Assembly (NCBI GenBank): GCA_963665865.2
Contig: CAXXWF010000001.1
Coordinates: forward strand, 2,294,001 to 2,358,000
DNA: 64,000 nt
Direction of reading: 5' to 3'
Source: PHAA01 sp963665865
GTDB taxonomy: Bacteria; Bacillota; Syntrophomonadia; Syntrophomonadales; Syntrophomonadaceae
This document shows, piece by piece, positions 34,902 to 43,974 of the stretch. The notes under the pieces are model-generated. The model was given only the letters and a program-made list of their open reading frames with translations, searched no databases and had not been told where the DNA came from. Made by a program: the position numbers and the translations under genes. Every line of letters begins with the position of its first letter. The first letter of the stretch is position 1.

Positions 34902-35189
34902 TTAAACATTTTCTGAGGACAGCATTTTGGCTGCCAGTTGCTGAGGTGTTACATTGTAAGTATTATTAGTTATGGCATCCTTGATCTGGGCAACTTTTTC
35001 TTCTCTAATGTCCGGTAAATCTTTAGTGCTTTTTATCAATTCATGTATTGCTTTAGCCTGGTCAGACAATTGAACAGTATCCTGCTCGGCAAACTTCGTT
35101 CCTGATATTGTTTCCGTTTGCCCAGTTTGGGTTTGATAGGTTTGATATATTTTGGCTACATTACCAGGAACATTACTGCTTATTCTCAT
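34902..35189 (-). CDS. flgM: Anti-sigma-28 factor FlgM
   Basis: Inhibitor of SigD/FliA exported after hook completion. 95 residues with the family pattern: MRISSNVPGNVAKIYQTY, an internal VQLSDQAKAIHELIKSTKDL and DIREEKVAQIKDAITNNTYN, ending in QQLAAKMLS. First gene of the late operon and preceded by a sigma-28-type promoter, so it is autoregulated. GGAGGG lies about 7 bases before the ATG. Confidence 0.94.
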   Translation of the reverse strand: MRISSNVPGNVAKIYQTYQTQTGQTETISGTKFAEQDTVQLSDQAKAIHELIKSTKDLPDIREEKVAQIKDAITNNTYNVTPQQLAAKMLSSENV

Positions 35190-35239
35190 ATTTGCTCCCT
35201 CCTTTGCAAAGTTTTTAATTATATTATAGTCTATTTATT

Positions 35240-35266
35240 ATATCGGCTATTTTTCGCCAAAGTTTA
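35240..35266 (-). promoter_or_regulatory. Sigma-28 (SigD)-type promoter of the flgM late operon
   Basis: Minus strand TAAA (35266-35263), exactly 15 bases, GCCGATAT (35247-35240); seven of eight -10 bases match the consensus GCCGATAA, and the TAAACTTT start also matches the extended -35. It is 51 bases upstream of flgM, and probably drives flgM through fliS. Confidence 0.9.
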
Positions 35267-35292
35267 GGAAATTAGAAGGAACATTCACTTTT

Positions 35293-36324
35293 TTATGTCA
35301 ACATTGAACAGAGCAGCGCGGGAATTTTTTCTAAAGCAACTTGCTTTTCCACCGCTCCTATATCAAATGCAACTCTAGGCATCCCATATACCACGGAAGA
35401 GCGTTCATCCTGTCCAATCGTTCTGGCACCTTTTTGACGCATGGCCAGCAATCCTTTGGCTCCGTCGTATCCCATTCCGGTGAGTATTGTTCCGATTGCA
35501 TTAGCTCCGCAGTGTTCGGCTACCGAATTAAAAAGAACATCAACGGAAGGGCAATGTCCGTTTACCCGTTCTCCCTGCCTGCAGTTAACTATATTATGTA
35601 CCCCGGCACGGCAAACCGACATATGATAATCTCCGGGAGCAATCAACACCAACCCGGGATAAATACGATCTCCATCTTTTGCTTCTCTTATTTCCAAGGC
35701 ACTGGAATTATTAAGTCTTTCCGCATACATTCTGGTAAAAACTGGAGGCATGTGCTGAACAATAACGATCCCTGGCATATCACTGGGCAGACTCTTGATT
35801 ATATTACCTATGGCTTCAGTACCACCGGTGGATGCCCCGATGGCAATCATCTTAATTTTGGAAACGTTGCCAACTGAAGCAATCGATTGCTTATGAACGT
35901 ACTCGTTTTTCTTGTCTCCCACTTTGGCAGTAGAAGCAATTTTTATTTTTATGATCAGTTCATTGATAAATGTATTTACAGATCTGCTATTGCCGCTGTT
36001 ATTACTGTCAGGTTTGCAGACAAAATCGACAGCTCCTGCTTGCAGAGCCTCAAATACGGCATTATTTAATGCACTTATCATTACCACCGGAATGGGGTAT
36101 TGCGGCATTAAACGCCGCAAGAATTCAATGCCGTTCATGCGAGGCATTTCTACATCCAGGGTTAATACATCTGGTTCGAGCTCAATAATTTTATCCCTGG
36201 CTATATAGGGATCAGCGGCTGTTCCTACTACCTCTATGCCTGGATCAGCGCTAATTCCTCTGGCCAAAGCTTCCCGAAAAACCATTGAATCGTCTACAAC
36301 CAACACCCGAATTTTTTTTGCCAA
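35293..36324 (-). CDS. cheB: Chemotaxis protein-glutamate methylesterase CheB
   Basis: Demethylates and deamidates chemoreceptors; 343 residues. Receiver domain at about 1-120 (VLVVDDSMVFREAL, TLDVEMPRMNGIEFLRRL). CheB methylesterase domain at about 155-343 with the active-site GASTGGTEAI (Ser), IVQHMPPVFTRMYAERL (His) and TGMGYDGAKGLLAM (Asp). The TTG at 36324 is the start; an AAAGGA site is about 10 bases upstream. It follows cheR by 6 bases. Confidence 0.95.
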   Translation of the reverse strand: MAKKIRVLVVDDSMVFREALARGISADPGIEVVGTAADPYIARDKIIELEPDVLTLDVEMPRMNGIEFLRRLMPQYPIPVVMISALNNAVFEALQAGAVDFVCKPDSNNSGNSRSVNTFINELIIKIKIASTAKVGDKKNEYVHKQSIASVGNVSKIKMIAIGASTGGTEAIGNIIKSLPSDMPGIVIVQHMPPVFTRMYAERLNNSSALEIREAKDGDRIYPGLVLIAPGDYHMSVCRAGVHNIVNCRQGERVNGHCPSVDVLFNSVAEHCGANAIGTILTGMGYDGAKGLLAMRQKGARTIGQDERSSVVYGMPRVAFDIGAVEKQVALEKIPALLCSMLT

Positions 36325-36330
36325 TCAAAT

Positions 36331-37143
36331 CTATTCCTTTCTGTAAACAGCAGGCACTATGTATTTATACTTAGTATCTTTGCGGGTAATTGACTCACTA
36401 TGTCCAACAATCAGGTACCCTCCTGCTGCGGTAGAATCGTAAAAGCGGTTTATTAACTGTCTCTTAGTCTCGGCATCAAAATATATCATAACATTTCTAC
36501 AGAATATAACATGAAACTTCTGTTTGAAGGGGAAATTATTCTCCATTAAATTGAATTTTTTAAATATTACTCCTTCACGAATACTCGCTACTAAAGACTT
36601 TTCGCCATTTTTAGCAGGCTCAAAATACTGTCTTTTCCACTTTTCAGGCACTTCCTTAATTTGTTCATCACTATAGGTTGCCTTCAAAGCAATCTCCAGC
36701 ACTTGCGAAGAAATATCTGTCGCCAAGATCTTCGCATCCCAAGAGGCTGCCTCCTTCCCAAGATAATCATTGAGAATCATGGCCAAAGTATAGGGTTCTT
36801 CCCCACTAGAGCAACCTGCACTCCAGATGCGCAAATCCTTATTTTTAACAGTTGTAACCAGGTGCGGTAATATGGTATCCCGGAAATAGTTAAAATGGTC
36901 GACTTCGCGCATGAAAAACGTATAATTAGTGGTCAGCCGATTGAGCAGAGCCGTAACTTCACTACCGGTTTGATCATTAACCAAGGTTTGAAAATAGGTT
37001 GGAAAACTTACATAGCCCTTTTTGGTTAAAAATCCCAGTAATCTGGCTTCAACAATGCCTCTCTTCTGGCTCAAATCCAAACCATAATTGCTCTTGGTAA
37101 AATTACTTAACTTTTCAAAATCATCATTGGTCAAACTTAGCAT
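36331..37143 (-). CDS. cheR: Chemotaxis methyltransferase CheR (full length)
   Basis: S-adenosylmethionine-dependent receptor methyltransferase, 270 residues. It has the N-terminal helical CheR domain (FEKLSNFTKSNYGLDLSQKR) and the SAM-binding domain (RIWSAGCSSGEEPYTLAM, KILATDISSQVLEIA, VIFCRNVMIYFD). Directly upstream of cheB and about 170 bases after the first large receptor gene. A second, N-terminally shorter CheR-like protein is encoded at 43334-43939. Confidence 0.95.
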   Translation of the reverse strand: MLSLTNDDFEKLSNFTKSNYGLDLSQKRGIVEARLLGFLTKKGYVSFPTYFQTLVNDQTGSEVTALLNRLTTNYTFFMREVDHFNYFRDTILPHLVTTVKNKDLRIWSAGCSSGEEPYTLAMILNDYLGKEAASWDAKILATDISSQVLEIALKATYSDEQIKEVPEKWKRQYFEPAKNGEKSLVASIREGVIFKKFNLMENNFPFKQKFHVIFCRNVMIYFDAETKRQLINRFYDSTAAGGYLIVGHSESITRKDTKYKYIVPAVYRKE

Positions 37144-37232
37144 ATTTTTTTCACCCTATTCCTGAAATTCAATCTAAAACCGAAGCTCAGTGACAAGTTA
37201 CACAATCTACAGAAGATGCGTTGTCATAATCC

Positions 37233-37261
37233 GGGGACAAGGGGACGGTCCTTTTGTCCCC
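37233..37261. repeat. GGGGACAAGGGGACGG-type dispersed palindrome
   Basis: GGGGACAA, a centre GGGGACGGTCC, then TTTTGTCCCC: an imperfect inverted repeat of a type that recurs in intergenic DNA of many Firmicutes (established knowledge, no specific family name claimed). Only one copy was noticed here. Confidence 0.4.
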
Positions 37262-37276
37262 TAGCTTACCTAAGAT

Positions 37277-37301
37277 AGATGGCGGGCACAGCCCGCCATC
37301 T
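37277..37301 (-). terminator. Terminator hairpin after the first poly-HAMP receptor gene
   Basis: AGATGGCGGGC and GCCCGCCATCT form an 11-base-pair GC-rich stem, 12 bases after the receptor stop codon. The following T run on the minus strand is weak (TATCTT). An equivalent stem with nearly the same arms follows the second receptor gene at 46836-46860, so the duplication includes it. Confidence 0.7.
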
Positions 37302-37312
37302 AATAACATGTC

Positions 37313-40300
37313 CTAATACTTCCCGAAATCACCGTCATCCAGAGCAATTCTAGCCCTTCCCGAACCAGTTGCAGCTGCTTCCCTCATACCTTGACTGGAA
37401 CTTTTACCTTCAGATCTGCTGCGATTTATTGGAGAAACTTTCGAATCATATCCCCGCGAAGTTGAACGACTTCCTTTCAATCTGAACATTGAGACCCGTT
37501 CTTTTAATAACCCCGCTTGTCCTGATAGTTCCTCGCTGGCTGCGGCACTCTGCTCGGCGGTAGCAGAATTGGTTTGAACCACTTGAGATACCTGCCCGAT
37601 ACCTTGATCTACCTGAGCTATTCCTGTCGCTTGCTCGTTGGAGGCTACAGCGATATCACCTACCAGTTCGGCCGCTTGGCTTACCCCCTCCACAATCTTG
37701 TTCAGGGCTTGCGCGGTATCATTGGCGATCTTGGTACCGGATTGGACTTTACGAATAGACCCTTCGATTAAATCGGTAGTCTCCTTGGCAGCGCTGGCAC
37801 TTCGAGCTGCCAGGTTTCTAACTTCTTCAGCTACTACGGCAAATCCCTTACCATGCTGTCCAGCTCGGGCCGCTTCCACTGCTGCATTTAGGGCTAGTAT
37901 GTTGGTCTGGAACGCTATTTCATCGATTACTTTAATAATCTTGGAAATATTAGCCGAGGAATCATTAATTCCTTCCATGGCATCCAGCATTTCCTTCATC
38001 TGCGCATTGCCCTGCGCAGCATTGTCTCTGGCATTTAGGGCCAGTTCATTGGCCTGGTTGGCATTAGTCGCATTATGTTTGGTCTGGGCCGCTATCTCGG
38101 TAATCGCTGCCGTCAATTGTTCGATGGCGCTAGCCTGTTCGCTGGCACCCTGAGCCAGGGCCTGGCTGGAATCAGACACCTGTTGGGAGCCGCCGGCAAC
38201 TTCTTCAGCGGCATGATTGATATCTCCCATGACATCGTTAAGTGATTCTATAATGTGCTTGGTGGCAGAAGATATATTCGCATAATCCCCCAAATAATCT
38301 CTGTCTTGACTTATATCTAAATTGCCATTCGCTAGCTGGCCAAGCGTTTCGGAAACCTCACCTATCACGCGAGCTATTATATCAATTGTTGCATTCAGCT
38401 CATCTTTGAGTTTGGCATTATCGCCTTGATAATTTCCGGTCATTTTCATGGTCAATGATCCCTTAGCCATTTCGTTTACAACCTTGATTGCTTCCTCTAC
38501 CGGAGCGATGAGCGCATCCATGGTAGCGTTAATTCCAGATAGTATCTTATGATATACTCCTTTGCCCCGATCAGCGTTAGCTCTCTGATCAAGTTTCCCC
38601 TCAACTCCAGCATTGATCGCCACACCGACTTCCTCAACCAATATGTGTATTGAATCTATACAAGTATTCAGGTTGTTCTTGATCTCATTGAAGTCTCCGT
38701 TGTAATTATCGGTGATCTTCGGAGGAGTATTCCCCTGGGCTATCCGCTCTATATACTCTGCGGCCATATTGAGCGGCCCGATTACCGCATCCAGAGTATT
38801 ATTGATTCCTTCTACAACCTTTCGGTAATCTCCCTGGTGCTGAGTGGCATCTATACGGGCATCCAACCTGCCCGCTACTGTTGCCTCAGCCATCATCCTG
38901 GCATCCGTGACCAATCTATCTATATTCTCCATACTCATTATGAATGATGGCACCAGCCTATCCTGTTCGCAACGTCTGCCTACTTGCTTAAATCTCACAA
39001 GATCTTCGGCAAAATCACCATTAGCTATATGAATGTTTGTTTCTACAGCCGAGAGCAATCTATCTCTAACCGTATTTACTCCCACCGCAGTCTCGGCAAA
39101 GACCCCCTGATATTGCCCCTCAACTTTGTTGGCATAGTCATTAATAGCCAATCTCTCCAGCACTTGGCTGCTTTCTACCAGACCACCCAGCCCATCAATA
39201 CAGGCATTAATGTTATTTTTAATTTCGTTGAAGTCCCCGTTATAACTGTCGGTAATCTTGGCTGGGATGTCTCCCTTACTAATCCGTTCAACGTATTCGG
39301 CCGCCATATTAAGAGGCCCGATGACCGCATCCAGGGTTGCGTTTACTCCTTCCATTACCCTGCGGTAATCACCCTGGTGCTGAGTGGCATCTATACGGGC
39401 ATCCAACCTGCCCTCTACTGTTGCCTCAGCCATCATCACTGCATCCCTAACTAACCTGTCTATATTCTCCATGCACATTACGAATGATGGTATCAGTCTA
39501 TCTTCTTCACAACGTCTGCCTACTTGTTTAAATCTCACAAGATCTTCGGCAAAATCACCGTTAGCTATATGAATGGTTGTCTCTACAGCCGAGAGCAATC
39601 TATCTCTAACCGTATTTACTCCCATCGCAGTCTCGGCAAAGACCCCCTGATATTGCCCCTCAACTTTGTTGGTATAGTCATTAATAGACAATCTCTCCAG
39701 CACTTTACTGCTTTCTACCAGACCACCCAGCCCATCGATGCAGTGATTGAGGTTGTTCTTAATTTCGTTGAAGTCACCGTTGTAGTTATCTGTCACCTTA
39801 GGTGGAATGTCACCCTTACTTATACGTTCGATGTATTCGGCTGCTACATTAAGCGGCCCGATTACCGCATCCAGCGTATTGTTGATTCCCTCCACAACAT
39901 TTCGGTATTCTCCCTGGTGCTGAGTGACATCAACTCTAGCATCTAACCTACCACCTATGGCTGCCTCAGCCATCATCCTGGCATCGTCAACCAACCTTTG
40001 GATATTTTCCATACTCTTGGTATACGATGGTATTAGATTATCTGCTTCACAACGTCTGCCTATTTTTCTAAATGCCTCGAGATCCTCCAAGAACTCCCCT
40101 TCAGCTATATGGATGTTTACCTCTACCGCCCGGATCAATCTATCTCTAACCGTATTTACTCCCTCAGCAGTCTCTGCAAAAATCCCCTGATATTGTCCTT
40201 CAACTTTGCTGGTATAGTCATTAATGGCCATTTTTTTCAGTACGGTACTACTTTCTACCAGGCCGCCCAGTCCATCGATGCAGTGATTGAGGTTGTTCTT

Positions 40301-41755
40301 AATTTCGTTGAAGTCACCGTTGTAGTTATCTGTCACTTTGGGTGGGATGTCACCCTTACTTATACGTTCGATGTATTCGGCTGCTACATTAAGTGGCCCG
40401 ATTACCGCATCCAGGGTATTGTTGATTCCCTCCACAACACTTCGGTATTCTCCCTGATGCTGAGTGACATCAACTCTAGCATCTAACCTTCCCTCTACGG
40501 TTGCCTCGGCCATCATTCTGGCATCGTCAACCAACCTCTGGATATTTTCCATGCTCTTGGTATAAGATGGTATCAACTGATCAGCTTCGCAGCGTCTGCC
40601 AATGCTTCTAAATAATTCGAGCTCATGGGCAAAATCACCATTAGCAATATTGGTATTTACTTCTACAACCCGCAGCAGTCGGACTCTGACTGTGTTTACA
40701 GCCTCGGCTGTTTGGGCATAGATCCCCTGATATTGGCCTTCGACTTTGTAGTTATAGTCATTATTGGCCAGACTCTCAAGCACTTTACTGCTTTCCACCA
40801 GACCACCCAGCCCATCAATACAGTGATTGAGGTTATTCTTAATTTCATTGAAATCGCCATTGTAGTTATCTGTCACCTTGGGCGGGATGTCTCCATTGGC
40901 AATTCGTTCGATGTATTCAGCGGCTACATTGAGGGGGCCTATTACCGCATCCAGGGTATCATTAATTCCCTCAATAACTCTCTTATAATCTCCCTGATGC
41001 TGATTAGCATCGGCCCTAATATCCAATTTCCCAGCAATTGCAGCTTCGACCAATCCCCTGGTATCACCAACCAGCCTCTGTATATTTTCCATACTCAAAA
41101 TGTACGATGGAATTAGCCTATCTGCTTCACAACGTCTGCCTATGGTTTTATATCTATGATGTATCTCTTCCAAATCACCCGCAGCTATTTTTTCGTTGGC
41201 CTCTACACAATTCAGGAAACGATCTCTGACTGTATTTACCCCCGCAGCCGTCTCGGCAAATATTCCCTGATATTGTCCTTCAACTTTGTTGGTATAATCA
41301 TTAATGGCCATTTGTTTGAGTACGGCACTGCTTTCTACCAGACCACCCAGACCGTCAATGCAGGTATTCAGATTATTCTTGATATCGTTTAATTTACCGG
41401 TGTAGCTATCTGTAATCTTAGCTGGAATATCACCTTTACCTATCTGCCCAATATATTCATCCGCCAGGTTCAAGGGGCCAATTACCGCATCCAACATCTC
41501 ATTAATGCCTTCTAGCAGTTCTTTATCTGCCCCGTTAATATTACGCAAATTGGCCCGGTTATCAAGCTTGCCGGCTTTTATGGCATCAACCAGATTCCAA
41601 ATTTCATTAAATACTGCACTGCTAACTCCTGCATTATCAGTGTTAACCGTATCATTATTATTAGCGCGCTTTATAACTTTTTTGACCTCGGGTGTTTTCG
41701 ATTGAGAAGTCTTAGATGAACTCTCGAAAATATTTTTGTTAATTTTATTAGCCAA
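37313..41755 (-). CDS. Soluble methyl-accepting receptor with about 25 tandem HAMP-like units
   Basis: About 1,480 residues and no transmembrane segment, so it is predicted cytoplasmic. From about residue 50 to 1,150 it is a chain of HAMP-like units in four recurring types (A: GKLDxRA; B: KGDIPPKxTD; C: NDYTxKVEG; D: ANGDFAEDL), arranged as five exact 180-residue super-repeats A-B-C-D plus A-B-A-B-D. The MCP signalling domain (about 1,160-1,440) has the tip motif DEIAFQTNILALNAAVEAAR. The C-terminus is ALDDGDFGKY, a tail seen in other large Firmicutes receptors. Start is the TTG at 41755 (MANKINKN), 9 bases after GGAGG. No ligand-binding domain is recognised. Confidence 0.9.
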   Translation of the reverse strand: MANKINKNIFESSSKTSQSKTPEVKKVIKRANNNDTVNTDNAGVSSAVFNEIWNLVDAIKAGKLDNRANLRNINGADKELLEGINEMLDAVIGPLNLADEYIGQIGKGDIPAKITDSYTGKLNDIKNNLNTCIDGLGGLVESSAVLKQMAINDYTNKVEGQYQGIFAETAAGVNTVRDRFLNCVEANEKIAAGDLEEIHHRYKTIGRRCEADRLIPSYILSMENIQRLVGDTRGLVEAAIAGKLDIRADANQHQGDYKRVIEGINDTLDAVIGPLNVAAEYIERIANGDIPPKVTDNYNGDFNEIKNNLNHCIDGLGGLVESSKVLESLANNDYNYKVEGQYQGIYAQTAEAVNTVRVRLLRVVEVNTNIANGDFAHELELFRSIGRRCEADQLIPSYTKSMENIQRLVDDARMMAEATVEGRLDARVDVTQHQGEYRSVVEGINNTLDAVIGPLNVAAEYIERISKGDIPPKVTDNYNGDFNEIKNNLNHCIDGLGGLVESSTVLKKMAINDYTSKVEGQYQGIFAETAEGVNTVRDRLIRAVEVNIHIAEGEFLEDLEAFRKIGRRCEADNLIPSYTKSMENIQRLVDDARMMAEAAIGGRLDARVDVTQHQGEYRNVVEGINNTLDAVIGPLNVAAEYIERISKGDIPPKVTDNYNGDFNEIKNNLNHCIDGLGGLVESSKVLERLSINDYTNKVEGQYQGVFAETAMGVNTVRDRLLSAVETTIHIANGDFAEDLVRFKQVGRRCEEDRLIPSFVMCMENIDRLVRDAVMMAEATVEGRLDARIDATQHQGDYRRVMEGVNATLDAVIGPLNMAAEYVERISKGDIPAKITDSYNGDFNEIKNNINACIDGLGGLVESSQVLERLAINDYANKVEGQYQGVFAETAVGVNTVRDRLLSAVETNIHIANGDFAEDLVRFKQVGRRCEQDRLVPSFIMSMENIDRLVTDARMMAEATVAGRLDARIDATQHQGDYRKVVEGINNTLDAVIGPLNMAAEYIERIAQGNTPPKITDNYNGDFNEIKNNLNTCIDSIHILVEEVGVAINAGVEGKLDQRANADRGKGVYHKILSGINATMDALIAPVEEAIKVVNEMAKGSLTMKMTGNYQGDNAKLKDELNATIDIIARVIGEVSETLGQLANGNLDISQDRDYLGDYANISSATKHIIESLNDVMGDINHAAEEVAGGSQQVSDSSQALAQGASEQASAIEQLTAAITEIAAQTKHNATNANQANELALNARDNAAQGNAQMKEMLDAMEGINDSSANISKIIKVIDEIAFQTNILALNAAVEAARAGQHGKGFAVVAEEVRNLAARSASAAKETTDLIEGSIRKVQSGTKIANDTAQALNKIVEGVSQAAELVGDIAVASNEQATGIAQVDQGIGQVSQVVQTNSATAEQSAAASEELSGQAGLLKERVSMFRLKGSRSTSRGYDSKVSPINRSRSEGKSSSQGMREAAATGSGRARIALDDGDFGKY
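38640..41340 (-). repeat. Five 540-base direct repeats inside the soluble receptor gene
   Basis: The segment that reads accacccag..catc.at.cag on the plus strand recurs at 39181, 39721, 40261, 40801 and 41341, spaced by exactly 540 bases (180 codons) with no insertion or deletion; a diverged sixth anchor lies near 38641. Neighbouring units 39.7 and 40.3 kb are the most alike at the DNA level, so recent unequal exchange between repeats is likely. Confidence 0.9.
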
Positions 41756-41827
41756 TCCGTTCAACCTCCTATTCGTTACTGAGATAACATTCGATTTATT
41801 AATATTTGTTGGTCTTCTTAAGTTTAT

Positions 41828-42625
41828 TTATCCTGCTTTATCCACCATTTTTATCTGAGTGTTGCACCGATCAAGTATTTCCTGAGCTAGTAGGTTGTAC
41901 TGAAACGCAGCCGAAGACTTGGGTGCATACTCGAAAATGCTGGTTCCATAGGCTGGTGCTTCTTCCAGTTTGGCATAGCGTTTAATGAGTTGGGTGAATA
42001 CCGCTTCTCCGTAGTGCTCTCGCACTAAATCAATTATCTCGGCCTGACTCTTGGTCTGCTGGCTTATGGTGCTGACCATATTTATGACTATTCCCAACAG
42101 TTCAGCGGTAAGGCCAATTCCTTTTTTGATCTTGCCAACCGCATCCATCAGAGAGACCAACCCTTCCAAGGCCAGGTATTGAGGAGTAATGGGTACTATA
42201 TAGCCGTCTGAAGCTACCAGGGCATTTACTGATAAGGTAGAAAGCGACGGGGAGCAATCACAGATTATGAAGTCATAATTATCCCTGATCGGTTCAATAG
42301 CCTTAAGCAGGCATTCCTCCCTGCCTGGAACATCTGCTAAAACCAAATCACTATGGGCTAATGCCATGCCTCCGGTTATAATATCCAGACCTTCTATACC
42401 AGTTTTGCGACTGGCGGCTGGAATAGGAAGTTCATCAAAAAGAACGTCTGCAGTGGAAGGCTGCAATTCAGTTCGGGCAACCCCCAGGTAAAATGCCGCC
42501 GATGCCTGGGAATCCAAGTCAATGATCAGAACTCTGTAGCCGGTATTGGCCAGAGCTGCCGCCAAATTAACAGATATGGTTGTTTTGCCTGTACCCCCTT
42601 TATTGTTGATTATGGAAATTACCAT
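41828..42625 (-). CDS. ParA/Soj-like ATPase of a chemotaxis cluster
   Basis: Walker-type positioning ATPase of 265 residues: deviant Walker A KGGTGKTT near the N-terminus, IIDLDSQASAAFYLG, FIICDCSPSLSTLSVNAL and a C-terminal helix. It belongs to the ParA/MinD group; relatives (PpfA, ParC) place chemoreceptor arrays in the cell. It overlaps the end of the metallo-beta-lactamase-fold gene by 7 bases and precedes the soluble receptor gene, so a role in positioning a cytoplasmic array is the likely one. No ParB gene is adjacent. Confidence 0.88.
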   Translation of the reverse strand: MVISIINNKGGTGKTTISVNLAAALANTGYRVLIIDLDSQASAAFYLGVARTELQPSTADVLFDELPIPAASRKTGIEGLDIITGGMALAHSDLVLADVPGREECLLKAIEPIRDNYDFIICDCSPSLSTLSVNALVASDGYIVPITPQYLALEGLVSLMDAVGKIKKGIGLTAELLGIVINMVSTISQQTKSQAEIIDLVREHYGEAVFTQLIKRYAKLEEAPAYGTSIFEYAPKSSAAFQYNLLAQEILDRCNTQIKMVDKAG

Positions 42626-43275
42626 TTTGAATACCCCCTTTCAGCCGATTCACTGGAAATATAGGGTTTACTAATTTTGTTAATTATGCTCCTGTAAATG
42701 TTAGTTAAAGAATTCTGCAGTAATTTATTACAATCATGACTAATCGGCTGGCCATGCCCAAAATAGATAGTTCGTATATCTTTCTTACCGATATACTTCA
42801 AGGCTTCAATAAATCTTTCCTCATAGCTCCCCCCTGGGGAACGAATAATTAGCGGTGTATCCCCGGCAAACAGAATCTTTTCTTCTTCACAGTAGAGGCA
42901 GATTGAGTCGTTACTGTGTCCTGGGGTATATATTATCTCGCAAACGCGATCAGCAACATTAATCATTTCTCCCCCCTTCACATAACGGTCAACTCCTTCC
43001 AAGTGACTGGAATATGCATAAACCAGTGGATTAAATGCATTATTAATATGCGGTAAAAGGCTGGCATGATCATAATGATTGTGAGTAAGTATCACCTGTT
43101 CTATCTTGGTTTTACCAACACCGGTTGAAGCGTGACATATTTCATCAATTATAGTGGGATCACGACCGACATCTATCAGGGTATTTATATCCTCCATGCA
43201 ATTCCAATCTCCAGTAAGAAGATATACGTTGGAGGTATATATCTGACTTCTGGCGCTGAGATTTACAATCTTCAC
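42619..43275 (-). CDS. Metallo-beta-lactamase-fold hydrolase in a chemotaxis operon
   Basis: About 218 residues with the metal-binding motifs THNHYDHA (HxHxDH type), TPGHSNDS (His), FAGDTPL (Asp) and FGHGQPI (His). The fold covers thiolesterases, glyoxalases and phosphodiesterases; the substrate is unknown. The GTG at 43275 is preferred as start over a TTG at 43281. A fragment of a second copy remains at 51268-51430 next to the other receptor. A hydrolase of this kind inside a cheA-cheW-receptor module is unusual. Confidence 0.82.
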   Translation of the reverse strand: MKIVNLSARSQIYTSNVYLLTGDWNCMEDINTLIDVGRDPTIIDEICHASTGVGKTKIEQVILTHNHYDHASLLPHINNAFNPLVYAYSSHLEGVDRYVKGGEMINVADRVCEIIYTPGHSNDSICLYCEEEKILFAGDTPLIIRSPGGSYEERFIEALKYIGKKDIRTIYFGHGQPISHDCNKLLQNSLTNIYRSIINKISKPYISSESAERGYSKW

Positions 43276-43333
43276 TCCCAATCACTTCCAACAACATTTA
43301 TGAGGCGGTATCCTTGGACTCTGGAGCTTGTTC

Positions 43334-43939
43334 TTAGCTGCACTTGCGGAATAACTGGGCATTTGATACCACTGGTTCAAATAGATGCGAGACTTCTTTA
43401 GGTAGAACCTGAGTCTGCTCAAAAACCATGAACCCCCCTTCCATCAGTGAATCATAGAACATCTTAATAACTTGGATCCTCTGATCTTCATGAAAATGTA
43501 AAAGTACGTTTTTGCAAATTATTAGGCCAAAATCCTGGCCAGGTGCTTGCAGAGAAAGCAAATCATGTTTCTGAAAAGTTACGGCCCTGCGTAACTCCTC
43601 GGCAATTCGATACTGCCCTTCATTAGAATCCTTTGCAAAGTAATTTTTAAAAATGTCCTTGGGTATCCGTTCCACCTGTTCCAATGGGTATAGACCCTCA
43701 CTAATGATCTTGTTAAAAAGGTTGCTGCCATCAATATCTGTAGCCGTAATACGGACATTTCGAAAGTACATATGTCCCATACTTTCTCGTAAAATTATGG
43801 CCAGGGTATACGGTTCCGGTCCCATGGCGCAACCAGCATCCCAGATGTTTATATAGCGACGGGTTTTCAGGACGGGCAGGGCGTGATCACGAGCCAATTC
43901 CAGGGTTTGCACATCACGAAAAAAATATGTAAAGGCCAT
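43334..43939 (-). CDS. CheR-like methyltransferase lacking the N-terminal helical domain
   Basis: 201 residues that align with the SAM-binding part of CheR only: YFFRDVQTLELARDHALPVL, NIWDAGCAMGPEPYTLAIIL, RITATDIDGSNLFNK and LIICKNVLLHFHED. The usual N-terminal alpha-helical CheR_N domain, which helps bind the receptor, is missing. GGAGAG lies 6 bases before the ATG, so the short form looks like a real start rather than a decay product. Full-length CheR is encoded at 36331-37143; this one may serve a specific receptor. Confidence 0.82.
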   Translation of the reverse strand: MAFTYFFRDVQTLELARDHALPVLKTRRYINIWDAGCAMGPEPYTLAIILRESMGHMYFRNVRITATDIDGSNLFNKIISEGLYPLEQVERIPKDIFKNYFAKDSNEGQYRIAEELRRAVTFQKHDLLSLQAPGQDFGLIICKNVLLHFHEDQRIQVIKMFYDSLMEGGFMVFEQTQVLPKEVSHLFEPVVSNAQLFRKCS

Positions 43940-43974
43940 AGCTTTTCTCTCCTAAATTTATATTTTAGTTACTA

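Noticed and set aside
37574..41705. Plus-strand frames opposite the receptor and CheA genes
   Set aside because: They recur at the same offset in each repeat and each module, as expected for shadows of a repetitive coding strand.
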